NCBI RefSeq assembly: GCF_033097365.1
Contig: NZ_AP028461.1
Coordinates: forward strand, 9,699,501-9,763,500
Reading direction: 5' to 3'
Origin: Actinoplanes sichuanensis
Lineage (GTDB): Bacteria; Actinomycetota; Actinomycetes; Mycobacteriales; Micromonosporaceae
Length of the DNA stretch: 64,000 nt
Shown: in pieces, positions 26,308 through 34,241 of the stretch
How the letters are laid out: every line of letters starts with the position of its first letter
Position numbering within the stretch: the stretch's first letter is position 1
Translations under genes and position numbers: made by a program
The notes under the pieces: model-generated
Seen by the model: the letters and a program-made list of their open reading frames with translations, nothing else
Told to the model about the DNA's origin: nothing
Databases searched by the model: none

Positions 26308-27129
26308 TCAGGCGTAGGTGTAGGTGCCCCGATGATCGAGCACCGTCGCCGGGGTGACGCCCGCCCACGGCTGCATGGTCTCGTTCAGGTCGATGACGCC
26401 CGACGTGTTCGCCGCCGGTACGTAGTGCCCGTTGTCGAAACCCCACCGGTTCTGCCAGCGCGACCACAGCCTGTCGATGTTGCAGTGGTGCAGCCAGAAC
26501 ACCGGATCGTTGGGGGAGTCCTGCTGACCCATGTGCCCGCCGACCCAGACGTGGACCGTGTTGTGCAGATTGGGCGTCTGCCAGCCCTCCATCCGGTTGC
26601 GCATGCCGCCGGTGGCCGAGCTGTTCCACGGTGCGGCGTCGTAGGCCGCGACGTTGAGCACCGAGTCGACCTGGGCCGACGTGGGCAGGGTGGTGTTGCC
26701 CATGGCCCGGCGCAGCGATGTCGACGACGACGGGCTGACCGTGATGCGCCAGTTGGCGGCGCCGGCGAACGGGCCGGTGGTGACCGGGCCGTTGCCGCCG
26801 GAGCCGTTGCCACCCATGAAGTCCGCGGTGAACGGGGCACCGCTGGTGGTCCGGTCGGTGGTCCAGTCCCAGTACGGCACGTTCACCGCCGGGTCGATCG
26901 CCTGCAGCGCCCGCTCGAACTCGATCAGGTACTGCCGGTGCCAGGGCAGGAACGACGGGGACTGGTGGGCGTACCGGATCCCGCCGACCGTGGCGAAGTA
27001 GTTGATGTGCGTGGTGACGAACCAGTCGTAGTTGCGGCCGGTGGTCTGCGCCTTCAGCCGCTTCACGGCGGCGACGAACGCGGCTCTCTCGGCGGTGGTC
27101 AGGTCACGCGCGTTCTTGCGTACACCCAT
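26308..27129 (-). CDS. melC2: tyrosinase
   Basis: 273 residues, a typical length for the Streptomyces-type enzyme, without its own signal peptide. Copper A ligands: His41 (TTHINYF), His55 (RYAHQ) and His64 (LPWHRQ). Copper B ligands: His189 and His193 (LHNTVHVWVGG) and His215 (FWLHHCNIDRLW). It oxidises tyrosine and other phenols to quinones, giving melanin. It starts 2 bp after the stop of the upstream caddie gene, whose end supplies a GGGAGC ribosome site. Export and copper loading are expected to depend on MelC1. Confidence 0.95.
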   Translation of the reverse strand: MGVRKNARDLTTAERAAFVAAVKRLKAQTTGRNYDWFVTTHINYFATVGGIRYAHQSPSFLPWHRQYLIEFERALQAIDPAVNVPYWDWTTDRTTSGAPFTADFMGGNGSGGNGPVTTGPFAGAANWRITVSPSSSTSLRRAMGNTTLPTSAQVDSVLNVAAYDAAPWNSSATGGMRNRMEGWQTPNLHNTVHVWVGGHMGQQDSPNDPVFWLHHCNIDRLWSRWQNRWGFDNGHYVPAANTSGVIDLNETMQPWAGVTPATVLDHRGTYTYA

Positions 27130-27131
27130 GG

Positions 27132-27572
27132 TCAGCTCCCGTGCTCATGGCCGACGCCGGCCAGGGCGGTCAGTTCGGTGTCGCCGAGCACGTCGACCGC
27201 GCGTTTGGTGAGTTCGAGCAGCCCACCCCGGTTGCGGCCGGTGTCGATCAGGACCGGCTGGTAGTGGTTGATCGCGCTGATGAACCCGACCTGCGCGCCC
27301 GGTAGATCGATCTCCATGACGGCCAGCCGCCGGTCGTCGATCCACACCTCGTGGGACCGGGACCGGCCCCGGGCGAGCGACCGGACCTCTCCGGCCCCGA
27401 CGTGCACGCCCCGGATCCGCTTGCCGCGGTACTCGAGTTCGAAGTCGCGCGGATCCTTGCCGGCCGCCGGGGTCGCGAGCATTTGTGCGCCCGCGACTCC
27501 ACTGACGACAGCCGCGGTGGCGGCGCCATAACGAAGCATGTCACGTCTATTGACGGACATTGATGGCGTCAT
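27132..27572 (-). CDS. melC1: tyrosinase cofactor / copper chaperone with Tat signal
   Basis: 146 residues. The ATG at 27572 has GGGGAG 8 nt upstream. The N-terminus has a twin-arginine signal (VNRRDMLRYGAATAAVV) that would carry the folded MelC1-MelC2 complex through the Tat pathway. The mature part shows the MelC1 pattern, with the exposed region INHYQPVLIDTGRNRGG near the C-terminus, where the caddie tyrosine enters the enzyme's active site. It is translationally close to melC2 and forms the standard melC operon. Confidence 0.92.
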   Translation of the reverse strand: MTPSMSVNRRDMLRYGAATAAVVSGVAGAQMLATPAAGKDPRDFELEYRGKRIRGVHVGAGEVRSLARGRSRSHEVWIDDRRLAVMEIDLPGAQVGFISAINHYQPVLIDTGRNRGGLLELTKRAVDVLGDTELTALAGVGHEHGS

Positions 27573-27844
27573 TGTGTGACTCCCCGAAGAATTGTTTCTG
27601 AACGCCTTTTGGGCAGCTCGGAGCGGGTCCCCCGCCGCTCCGGCGCCACCGAACATACATGAGCGCCGCAACCTGAAGAGGAATGGTGGCGCAGCCCACA
27701 TATTGGCGTTCTTAATGCCTTAACGATTGTTTAATCGGCGGCATATTTCGGCGCTGAAATGGTGCGAATCCGGAGAGTGAGCACGGCGGGTGCCGGGATC
27801 GCGCAGGAAGAAGGTGTTATCGGCGGTTCCGGAACCCGTCCCCA
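27573..27844. other. divergent intergenic region, relatively AT-rich
   Basis: This stretch separates melC1 (minus) from the glucanase gene (plus). It includes an AT-richer part around 27700-27760 (CTTAATGCCTTAACGATTG) that could hold the melC promoter. No convincing gene, RNA or paired hexamers were recognised. Confidence 0.5.
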
Positions 27845-27873
27845 TTGACCGAAGAGTGTCGAACTCTTAACAA
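27845..27873 (+). promoter_or_regulatory. promoter of the GH16 glucanase gene with palindrome in the spacer
   Basis: TTGACC, a 17-bp spacer and TAACAA lie 40 bp before the start codon. The spacer carries the 6-bp inverted repeat AAGAGT-N5-ACTCTT, whose right arm runs one base into the -10 hexamer. This is a good sigma-70-type promoter with a likely operator. Confidence 0.6.
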
Positions 27874-27912
27874 TGTTTTCAATATCGGCACCTCTCCCCC
27901 AGGAGGATCCCC

Positions 27913-29160
27913 ATGCGCGGGATACGCACTCTGCTGGGCGCCGCCGTCGTCGCGATAACGCTGGCCGGCAGCCTGACCCTCGCCTCCCAGGGCGACACGG
28001 CGGACGCCGCGGTCGGCCCGGTGACCTGGTCCGACGAGTTCAACGGCGCGGCCGGCGCGGCGGTCGACGGTTCGAAGTGGAACTTCGACGTCGGCGGTGG
28101 CGGCTTCGGCAACAGCGAGCTGCAGTACTACACCAACTCCACGAACAACGTCCGCCAGGACGGCCAGGGCCACCTCGCGATCACCGCCCGCAAGGAGAAC
28201 CCGGCCAACTACCAGTGCTGGTACGGCACGTGCCAGTACACCTCGGGCCGGCTGCTCACCTCGGGCAAGTTCACCCAGCGCTACGGTCGGTTCGAGGCCA
28301 GCATCAAGGTGCCGAAGGGCCAGGGCATCTGGCCGGCGTTCTGGATGCTCGGCGACAACCTGGGCAGCGTCGGCTGGCCGCAGTCCGGCGAGATCGACAT
28401 CATGGAGAACGTCGGCAAGGAGCCGAACAAGCTGTACGGCACGGTCCACGGCCCCGGCTACTCGGGCGGCAGCTCGATCGGTGGCAGCCGGACCCTCTCC
28501 GCGCCGCTCGGGGACGCCTTCCACTCGTACGCCGTCGAATGGTCTCCGAATCTGATCGTCTGGTACCTCGACGGCAGTGAGTACTTCCGGGTCACCCCGG
28601 CCTCGCTCGGCGGCCGTCAGTGGGTCTTCGACCACCCGTTCTTCCTGATCCTGAACGTCGCCGTCGGCGGCAACTGGCCGGGCAGCCCGGACGCCTCCAC
28701 CTCGTTCCCGCAGACCATGCTGGTCGACTGGGTCCGCGTCTCGGCCTGGAACGACTCGACCACACCGCCCCCGGCCGGCGGCAACGCCCTGAAGAGCAAC
28801 TTCAACGGCAAATGCATCGACATCCCCGGTGGTACGCCCAACGACGGCGCCCGCCTGCAGATGTACGACTGCAACGGCACCGGTGCGCAGCAGTGGACGT
28901 TCAACGGTGACGGCACGCTGCGCGCGCTCGGCAAGTGCATGGACCCGGCCGGTGGTGCGCTGTCCAACGGCACCCCGATCCAGCTGGTCACCTGCAATGG
29001 CAACCCGGTCCAGCGGTTCACCCTCTCCGGCGCCGGCGACCTGGTGAACATCTCCGCCAACAAGTGCGTCGACATCTCCGGCTGGAACGCCGGCAACGGC
29101 GCCCAGCTCGTGCTCTGGGACTGCACCGGCGGCGCCAACCAGAAGTGGGCCCGCGCCTGA
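27913..29160 (+). CDS. secreted GH16 endo-beta-1,3-glucanase with ricin-type lectin domain
   Basis: 415 residues; ATG 27913 follows AGGAGG. A signal peptide is followed by a GH16 jelly-roll domain (about residues 35-280) with the catalytic motif GEIDIMENVG, in which the two glutamates are nucleophile and acid/base. Typical laminarinase segments FWMLGDN and NVAVGGNWPG are present. Residues of about 293-415 form a ricin B (CBM13) trefoil with three QW-type repeats (QQWTFNGDG, QRFTLSGAG, QKWARA). It cleaves beta-1,3-glucans such as fungal wall or laminarin, complementing the adjacent chitinases. Confidence 0.92.
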   Translation: MRGIRTLLGAAVVAITLAGSLTLASQGDTADAAVGPVTWSDEFNGAAGAAVDGSKWNFDVGGGGFGNSELQYYTNSTNNVRQDGQGHLAITARKENPANYQCWYGTCQYTSGRLLTSGKFTQRYGRFEASIKVPKGQGIWPAFWMLGDNLGSVGWPQSGEIDIMENVGKEPNKLYGTVHGPGYSGGSSIGGSRTLSAPLGDAFHSYAVEWSPNLIVWYLDGSEYFRVTPASLGGRQWVFDHPFFLILNVAVGGNWPGSPDASTSFPQTMLVDWVRVSAWNDSTTPPPAGGNALKSNFNGKCIDIPGGTPNDGARLQMYDCNGTGAQQWTFNGDGTLRALGKCMDPAGGALSNGTPIQLVTCNGNPVQRFTLSGAGDLVNISANKCVDISGWNAGNGAQLVLWDCTGGANQKWARA

Positions 29161-29177
29161 CCCTCGGTATGGAACGA

Positions 29178-29212
29178 CGATGGGGCGCCGCGGCAATCGC
29201 GGCGCCCCATCG
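29178..29212. terminator. bidirectional hairpin terminator
   Basis: A perfect 15-bp stem (CGATGGGGCGCCGCG and its complement) with a 5-nt loop lies between the convergent glucanase and LCP genes. Confidence 0.85.
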
Positions 29213-29239
29213 CTGTGTCCCAGATCTGTTCGATCAGGT

Positions 29240-30397
29240 CTAGCTGTCCATGTTCACGATGCCCGGGTTGTCGATGAGGAACTGGGCGACCCGGTCCTCC
29301 TTGACCGCCTTGAAGAAGTCGTCGGCGGTGGACGCCGGACGGAACTCCTCGCCCAGGTAGCCCGTGTTGTTCGACGGGTTCTGGAACTTGCCGCCACCGG
29401 GCAGCTTGATCGTGACCATGTCGTCGACGTTGACGTCCTTGAGCGCCAGCGCCCACTCGATCGGGCTGTTGCCGCCGCCGGCGAAGGTCAGCGACTTGCC
29501 GGCCGCGTCCAGGATCTTCGTCATCTTGCCGACGTCGGTGACGACGCCGCTGCTCATCGCCTCCTTGGCCATCGCCTTGATGAACTGCTGCTGGTGCCGC
29601 TGGCGGTCGTAGTCGCTCATCGGGACGCCGGCGTTCGGGTACCGCTGGCGGACGTAGTCGAGCGCCTGCCACGGCTGGAGCCGGACCGGCTTGGTGCTCT
29701 TCTTGTAGTACGCCTGCGGCCCGGTGTACGGGTGGTCGCAGCTGGAGGTGACCGGGCAGCTCGCCTTACGCGGCCGCTGCTTGCCCTCCGGCGTCAGGTG
29801 CTCCGACTTCACGTCCATGTCGATGACCATCGACACGCCGCCGAGCGCCTCGACCATGTCCTTGAAGCCGCCGAAGTTGATGATCGCCGCGGCGTCGAAC
29901 TGCTCGATCCCGGTGTAGTTGCGGACCGTCTTGGAGAGCAGCTTGAAGCCGTTCGTGACGTCGATCTTGCCGTTCACCTGGCTGCCCAGCGCCATGGCCG
30001 AGTTGATCTTCCCGCTGTGTGCCCGGACGCCCGACTTCGAGTCGGCCGGAATGTCCACATAAAGGTCACGGGGCATCGAGAAGAGGTACGCCGTGCTCAT
30101 GTCGGCCGGGATATGGGCGATGAGGATCGAGTCGGACAGCGGCGGCGTCTCCGGCTTGCGCGGGTCGATGCCGACGAGCAGGAGCGTCAGCGGCCCCTTG
30201 ATCTCGGTCTTCTTCTCCGCGGCCTGGGCGGCGCCGTCATCGAGCAGACTCTCGTCGGTGATGCCGCTGGTGTACTTGGCGATCAGGGTCTGGCCGGTGA
30301 CCAGGGTCCCGCCGCTGACGATGAGGAGCACGGCGCCGAAGGCGGCACAGAGCCGGGCCCACAGCGGTGTGCGGCGGCGTTTCGTCGACTTGCGCAA
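29240..30397 (-). CDS. LytR-CpsA-Psr (LCP) family cell wall ligase
   Basis: About 385 residues. The TTG at 30397 is preferred because AGGAG lies 5 nt upstream. Upstream GTG codons remain possible. A basic N-terminus (RKSTKRRRTPL) and one membrane helix precede the LCP domain, with the family blocks LTLLLVGIDPRK, SDSILIAHIPAD, MPRDLYVDIP and ALDYVRQRYP. LCP enzymes transfer undecaprenyl-linked polymers onto peptidoglycan at the outer membrane face. It is divergent from the chitinase at 30577. Confidence 0.88.
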   Translation of the reverse strand: MRKSTKRRRTPLWARLCAAFGAVLLIVSGGTLVTGQTLIAKYTSGITDESLLDDGAAQAAEKKTEIKGPLTLLLVGIDPRKPETPPLSDSILIAHIPADMSTAYLFSMPRDLYVDIPADSKSGVRAHSGKINSAMALGSQVNGKIDVTNGFKLLSKTVRNYTGIEQFDAAAIINFGGFKDMVEALGGVSMVIDMDVKSEHLTPEGKQRPRKASCPVTSSCDHPYTGPQAYYKKSTKPVRLQPWQALDYVRQRYPNAGVPMSDYDRQRHQQQFIKAMAKEAMSSGVVTDVGKMTKILDAAGKSLTFAGGGNSPIEWALALKDVNVDDMVTIKLPGGGKFQNPSNNTGYLGEEFRPASTADDFFKAVKEDRVAQFLIDNPGIVNMDS

Positions 30398-30541
30398 CCG
30401 GTCTCCTAGCCCCACTCCGACATCGAACACGCATGATCCCACGGTCAGGCAACACCGAGGCAACCGTCTCTGGGGCCGACGTGACCGGTGCCACCTTAGT
30501 TGCAGTACGGCTCGAAGCCCCACCGGGTTCGATCGACGCTA

Positions 30542-30570
30542 TTTACTTATACAGTTAACAGTCCTAATAA
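30542..30570 (+). promoter_or_regulatory. chitinase promoter, probably leaderless, with GTTAAC palindrome
   Basis: TTTACT (30542-30547), a 17-bp spacer containing ACAGTTAACAGT, and TAATAA (30565-30570) end only 6 nt before the ATG. Transcription would begin at or next to the start codon. The layout and spacer sequence match the promoter at 22177. Confidence 0.65.
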
Positions 30571-30576
30571 TTAGCC

Positions 30577-31974
30577 ATGCGTCGATCAGTGCTTCTCGCG
30601 ACGGCGGCGTCCCTGGCCGCCGCATGCTCTCTCGTTCATGTCGCCTCCACCGCCAACGCCGCCGTGGCCTGCGCCCCGGCCTGGAGCTCCTCCACCGTCT
30701 ACGTCAAGGACAACGTCGCCTCCAAGGGCGGCAACAACTACACCGCCAAGTGGTGGACCCAGGGCGAGGACCCGGCCCTGAAGAGCGGCCAGTGGGACGT
30801 CTGGATCAACAACGGCGCCTGCGGTGGTACCACCAACCCGTCGCCGTCGACCTCCCCCTCCTCTTCCGCGAGCCCGTCGCCGTCGACTTCGCCGTCGACC
30901 AGCCCGAGCCCGTCGACCTCGCCCAGCACCCCGATCCCGGTCGGTGGCCTGCCGAAGCACGCGCTCATCGGCTACCTGCACGCCAGCTTCGCCAACGGGG
31001 CCGGTTACCTGAAGATGGCCGACGTGCCCGCCGAGTGGGACATCATCAACCTCTCCTTCGGCGAGCCGACCAGCGTCACCTCGGGTGACATCCGGTTCAC
31101 GCTCTGCCCGGCCACCGAGTGCCCCGGCGTCGAGACCGAGGCCCAGTTCATCGCCGCGATCAAGGCGAAGCGCCAGGCCGGCAAGAAGGTGCTGCTCTCC
31201 ATCGGCGGCCAGAACGGCCAGGTGCAGCTCACCACCACCGCGGCCCGGGACAAGTTCGTCAGCTCGGTCAGCGCGATCATCGACAAGTACGGGCTGGACG
31301 GCGTCGACGTCGACTTCGAGGGCCACTCGCTGTCGCTGAACACCGGTGACACCGACTTCAAGAACCCGACCACCCCGGTCATCGTGAACCTGATCAGCGC
31401 GCTGAAGTCGCTGAAGACCCGGTACGGCGCCGGATTCGTGCTGACGATGGCCCCGGAGACGTTCTTCGTCCAGCTCGGCTACCAGTACTACGGTTCCGGC
31501 CCGTGGGGCGGACAGGACCCGCGCGCCGGGTCGTACCTGCCGGTCATCTACGCGCTGCGCAACGACATCACCGTGCTGCACGTCCAGGACTACAACTCCG
31601 GCTCGATCATGGGTCTGGACAACCAGTACCACTCGATGGGTGGCGCCGACTTCCACATCGCGATGACCGACATGCTGCTGGCCGGCTTCCCGGTCGCGGG
31701 CAACACCGCCAACGTGTTCCCGGGGCTGCGTGAGGACCAGATCGCGTTCGGTGCGCCCAGCTCGGTCAGCGCGGGCAACGGCTACGTCGCTCCGGCCGCC
31801 GTCCAGCAGGCGGTGAACTGCCTGGTCAAGGGCCAGACCTGTGGTGGCTACACGCCGCGCAGCGGTCTCAACCCGGACTTCCGTGGCCTGATGACCTGGT
31901 CGATCAACTGGGACCGGTTCTACAACTGGGAGTTCAAGAGCAGCCACGAGCCGTTCCTCAACGCCCTGCCCTGA
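30577..31974 (+). CDS. secreted GH18 chitinase with CBM5/12 and Ser/Pro linker
   Basis: 465 residues. A signal peptide is followed by a CBM5/12 module (YTAKWWTQGEDP), a Ser/Pro/Thr linker and a GH18 barrel with DGVDVDFEG, whose glutamate is the catalytic acid. No Shine-Dalgarno precedes the ATG, and the promoter -10 ends 6 nt upstream, so the mRNA is probably leaderless. The catalytic domain is closer to that of the chitinase at 20839 (shared QNGLRPDQ/GLREDQIAxGxP and MTWSINWD), while the CBM DNA is nearly identical to that of the gene at 19628. This indicates domain shuffling or gene conversion. Confidence 0.92.
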   Translation: MRRSVLLATAASLAAACSLVHVASTANAAVACAPAWSSSTVYVKDNVASKGGNNYTAKWWTQGEDPALKSGQWDVWINNGACGGTTNPSPSTSPSSSASPSPSTSPSTSPSPSTSPSTPIPVGGLPKHALIGYLHASFANGAGYLKMADVPAEWDIINLSFGEPTSVTSGDIRFTLCPATECPGVETEAQFIAAIKAKRQAGKKVLLSIGGQNGQVQLTTTAARDKFVSSVSAIIDKYGLDGVDVDFEGHSLSLNTGDTDFKNPTTPVIVNLISALKSLKTRYGAGFVLTMAPETFFVQLGYQYYGSGPWGGQDPRAGSYLPVIYALRNDITVLHVQDYNSGSIMGLDNQYHSMGGADFHIAMTDMLLAGFPVAGNTANVFPGLREDQIAFGAPSSVSAGNGYVAPAAVQQAVNCLVKGQTCGGYTPRSGLNPDFRGLMTWSINWDRFYNWEFKSSHEPFLNALP

Positions 31975-32067
31975 TTCGCTCCGCCCTGATTTTTCGCGGG
32001 ACCGATGAGTTCGTGTCGGTGGCCCGGTCTACTTGACCGAGACCACCGACACGAAGGGGCCGCCACC

Positions 32068-32679
32068 ATGGCAAAGGTCATCTCCACCCTGTTCATCTCC
32101 GCCGACGGCGTCGCCGAGATCGACCCGGCCTGGCACTTCCCTTACTTCGACGAGAACATGGGTCGCGCGGTCACCGAGGACTACGAGACCTCCGACGTGC
32201 TGCTGATCGGCCGGAACACGTACGACAGCTTCGCCGGCGCCTGGCCGGAGCGGGAGGCCGCCGGTGGTGACGACGCGCCGTTCGCCAAGCAGCTCGGCGA
32301 CACCCGCAAGGTGGTCGCGTCCCGGCAGGACCTGAAGTTCACCTGGCGCAACTCGGAACTCATCGACGGCGAGCTGACCGACGCCGTCCGGGCGTTGAAG
32401 GCCGACGACGGCATCAAGGGCATCCTGATCCCCGGTTCGCTCGACGTCGTGCACCAGCTGCTCGCCGCCGGGCTGATCGACGAGCTGCGGCTGCTCATCC
32501 ATCCGGTCGCGGCCGGTAAGGGCGACAAACTGTTCGTCGACGGCGCTCCGGTCCAGCATCTGAAGGTGCTCGCCACCGAGGCCTTCCCGACCGGGGTGAT
32601 CCGGGTGATCTACGCGCCCGTCGAGCCGCCCGCCCCGGCCGGATACGAAGACGTCAAGGACTTCCCCGAGGGGAGATAG
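32068..32679 (+). CDS. DHFR-like/RibD C-terminal family reductase
   Basis: 203 residues; ATG 32068 follows GAAGGGG. It has the RibD C-terminal fold pattern: MAKVISTLFISADGV at the N-terminus, LLIGRNTYDSF, RKVVASR, ILIPGSLDVVHQLL and LRLLIHPVAAGKG. Members of this family (YyaP/YwjB-like) are soluble NADPH-dependent reductases of mostly unknown substrate; true riboflavin or folate roles are not supported by the context. It stands alone with its own terminator. Confidence 0.85.
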   Translation: MAKVISTLFISADGVAEIDPAWHFPYFDENMGRAVTEDYETSDVLLIGRNTYDSFAGAWPEREAAGGDDAPFAKQLGDTRKVVASRQDLKFTWRNSELIDGELTDAVRALKADDGIKGILIPGSLDVVHQLLAAGLIDELRLLIHPVAAGKGDKLFVDGAPVQHLKVLATEAFPTGVIRVIYAPVEPPAPAGYEDVKDFPEGR

Positions 32680-32683
32680 GGTC

Positions 32684-32716
32684 GTGCGGCGGCCCGGGGG
32701 GTTCGGGCCGCCGCAC
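32684..32716. terminator. bidirectional hairpin terminator
   Basis: A perfect 13-bp stem (GTGCGGCGGCCCG and its complement) with a 7-nt loop lies between convergent genes ending at 32679 and 32728. Confidence 0.85.
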
Positions 32717-32727
32717 GGTTCCGGGGG

Positions 32728-34161
32728 TCAGCTGAGGGCGAGCTGCTGGACCCCGGTGTACTCGTTGATCCAGCTGGCGCTCAGCCCGCCGTCCTTGACC
32801 AGGGCCACGCCGGTCCCGGTCAGCACGCCGATCCGGTCCCCGGCCAGTGCGATCTGCCGGACATTGCCGTATTCGGTGACCCAGCCGGCGCTCAGTCCAC
32901 CCTGCTTGACCAGGGCGGTCCCGGCCGTGGTGAGCACGCCGATCCGGTCGCCGGCCAGCGCGATCTGCTGCACGCTGCTGTATTCGGTGACCCAGCCGGC
33001 GCTCAGGCCGCCGTCCTTGACCAGGGCGACCCCGGCCGTGGTGAGGACACCGATCCGGTCACCGCTGAGCGCCAACTCCTGCACGCTGCTGTACTCGGTG
33101 ACCCAGCCGGCACTGAGCCCGCCCTGCTTGACCAGGGCGACCCCGGCCGTGGTGAGCACGCCGATCCGGTTACCGGCGAGAGCGATCTGCCGCACGCCGC
33201 TGTACTCGTTCACCCAGGCCGCGCTGAGACCGCCCTGCTTGACCAGGGCGGTCCCGGCCGTGGTGAGCACGCCGATCCGGTCGCCGGCCAGCGCGAGCTG
33301 CTTGACCCCGGTGTACTGGGTGGTCCAGCCGGCACTCAGGCCGCCCTCCTTGACCAGGGCCCGGCCGTCGGTGGTGAGTACGCCGACCCGGTCGCCGTCG
33401 ACCACCACCTGCTGCACGCCGCTGTACTCGTTGACCCAGCCGGCGCTGAGGCTGCCCTCCTTCACCAGAGCGGTGCCGTTGGTGATCAGGACACCGATCC
33501 GCGGCAGCGGCTCCGACGACGGCGGCTGCGACGGCGGCCACAACTTGTCGACGATCAGCCGGGCGTCGTGGACCTCCCTGGCGTACGCGTCCGGAACCGC
33601 CGACACCTGCACCTTCTGGCAGATGGCCCCGATGTCACCGCTCTTCCACGCGTCGTTCGGGTACTTGCGGATCATCGCGTTCAGGAACTGCTTGGTGGCG
33701 TAGGCCGGCTTGATCAGGTCGTCCGCGTCGCCCCAGCCCTGCGACGGCCGCTGCTGGAAGAGGCCGACGCTGTCCCGGTCGCCGCCGTTCCAGTTGTTCA
33801 AAGTGGTCTCGGTGATGGCCGTCGTCACCGCGATCACGGCGGCCCGCTCGGTCAGCCCGGCCGAATAGACCGCCTTGGTGATGGCCCGGGCGCAGGAGAT
33901 CCGGTACGCGTTGACCGCGCTGCCCATCCGCGGCCCGTTCATGTCGGGACGAACGGCCGAGGCGACGTCCGCGTCGGCGTCGGTCGCCCCACCGGAGGCG
34001 CAGGGCTTGGCGGTCAGGGCGAGCGCCTCGACCTGTGCGGCCGACACCTGCCCGCCGGTCGCGCCCGGTTCGTCCCAGGTGTCCGCCTGAGCCGGAGATC
34101 CGAGTAGGACGGTCGCCGCGGCGCACAGCCCGGCCGCCCATCGAAGGGTGCGCTGATGCAT
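32728..34161 (-). CDS. secreted lysozyme-like protein with seven-repeat C-terminal propeller
   Basis: 477 residues with a Sec signal peptide (MHQRTLRWAAGLCAAATVL). Residues of about 75-210 look like a lysozyme/transglycosylase-fold domain, with AVTTAITETTLNNW (possible catalytic Glu) and DSVGLFQQRPSQGWG. From about residue 220 there are seven 37-residue repeats (pattern DRIGVLTTAGxALVKxGGLSAGWVxEY), each of four short strands, suggesting a seven-bladed propeller. The next gene has a different catalytic domain with the same repeats. The propeller is likely a wall- or sugar-binding targeting device (inference). Confidence 0.82.
   Translation of the reverse strand: MHQRTLRWAAGLCAAATVLLGSPAQADTWDEPGATGGQVSAAQVEALALTAKPCASGGATDADADVASAVRPDMNGPRMGSAVNAYRISCARAITKAVYSAGLTERAAVIAVTTAITETTLNNWNGGDRDSVGLFQQRPSQGWGDADDLIKPAYATKQFLNAMIRKYPNDAWKSGDIGAICQKVQVSAVPDAYAREVHDARLIVDKLWPPSQPPSSEPLPRIGVLITNGTALVKEGSLSAGWVNEYSGVQQVVVDGDRVGVLTTDGRALVKEGGLSAGWTTQYTGVKQLALAGDRIGVLTTAGTALVKQGGLSAAWVNEYSGVRQIALAGNRIGVLTTAGVALVKQGGLSAGWVTEYSSVQELALSGDRIGVLTTAGVALVKDGGLSAGWVTEYSSVQQIALAGDRIGVLTTAGTALVKQGGLSAGWVTEYGNVRQIALAGDRIGVLTGTGVALVKDGGLSASWINEYTGVQQLALS
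32731..33504 (-). repeat. seven 111-bp in-frame repeats (first copy set)
   Basis: These encode the seven 37-residue repeats of the lysozyme-like protein. Units are very similar in DNA sequence to each other and to the set at 34245-35018, so recombination or gene conversion between the sets is likely. Confidence 0.88.
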
Positions 34162-34186
34162 GGAGGGGTCCCTTTCCGGGAGTGAG

Positions 34187-34225
34187 GGCGGCGGCCCGGA
34201 GCTCGGGAGGCTCCGGGCCGCCGCC
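34187..34225 (-). terminator. hairpin terminator
   Basis: Perfect 16-bp arms (GGCGGCGGCCCGGAGC and its complement) with a 7-nt loop lie just past the stop of the gene ending at 34242 and upstream of the next gene's start. Confidence 0.85.
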
Positions 34226-34241
34226 GGATCAGGAGAGGTGG

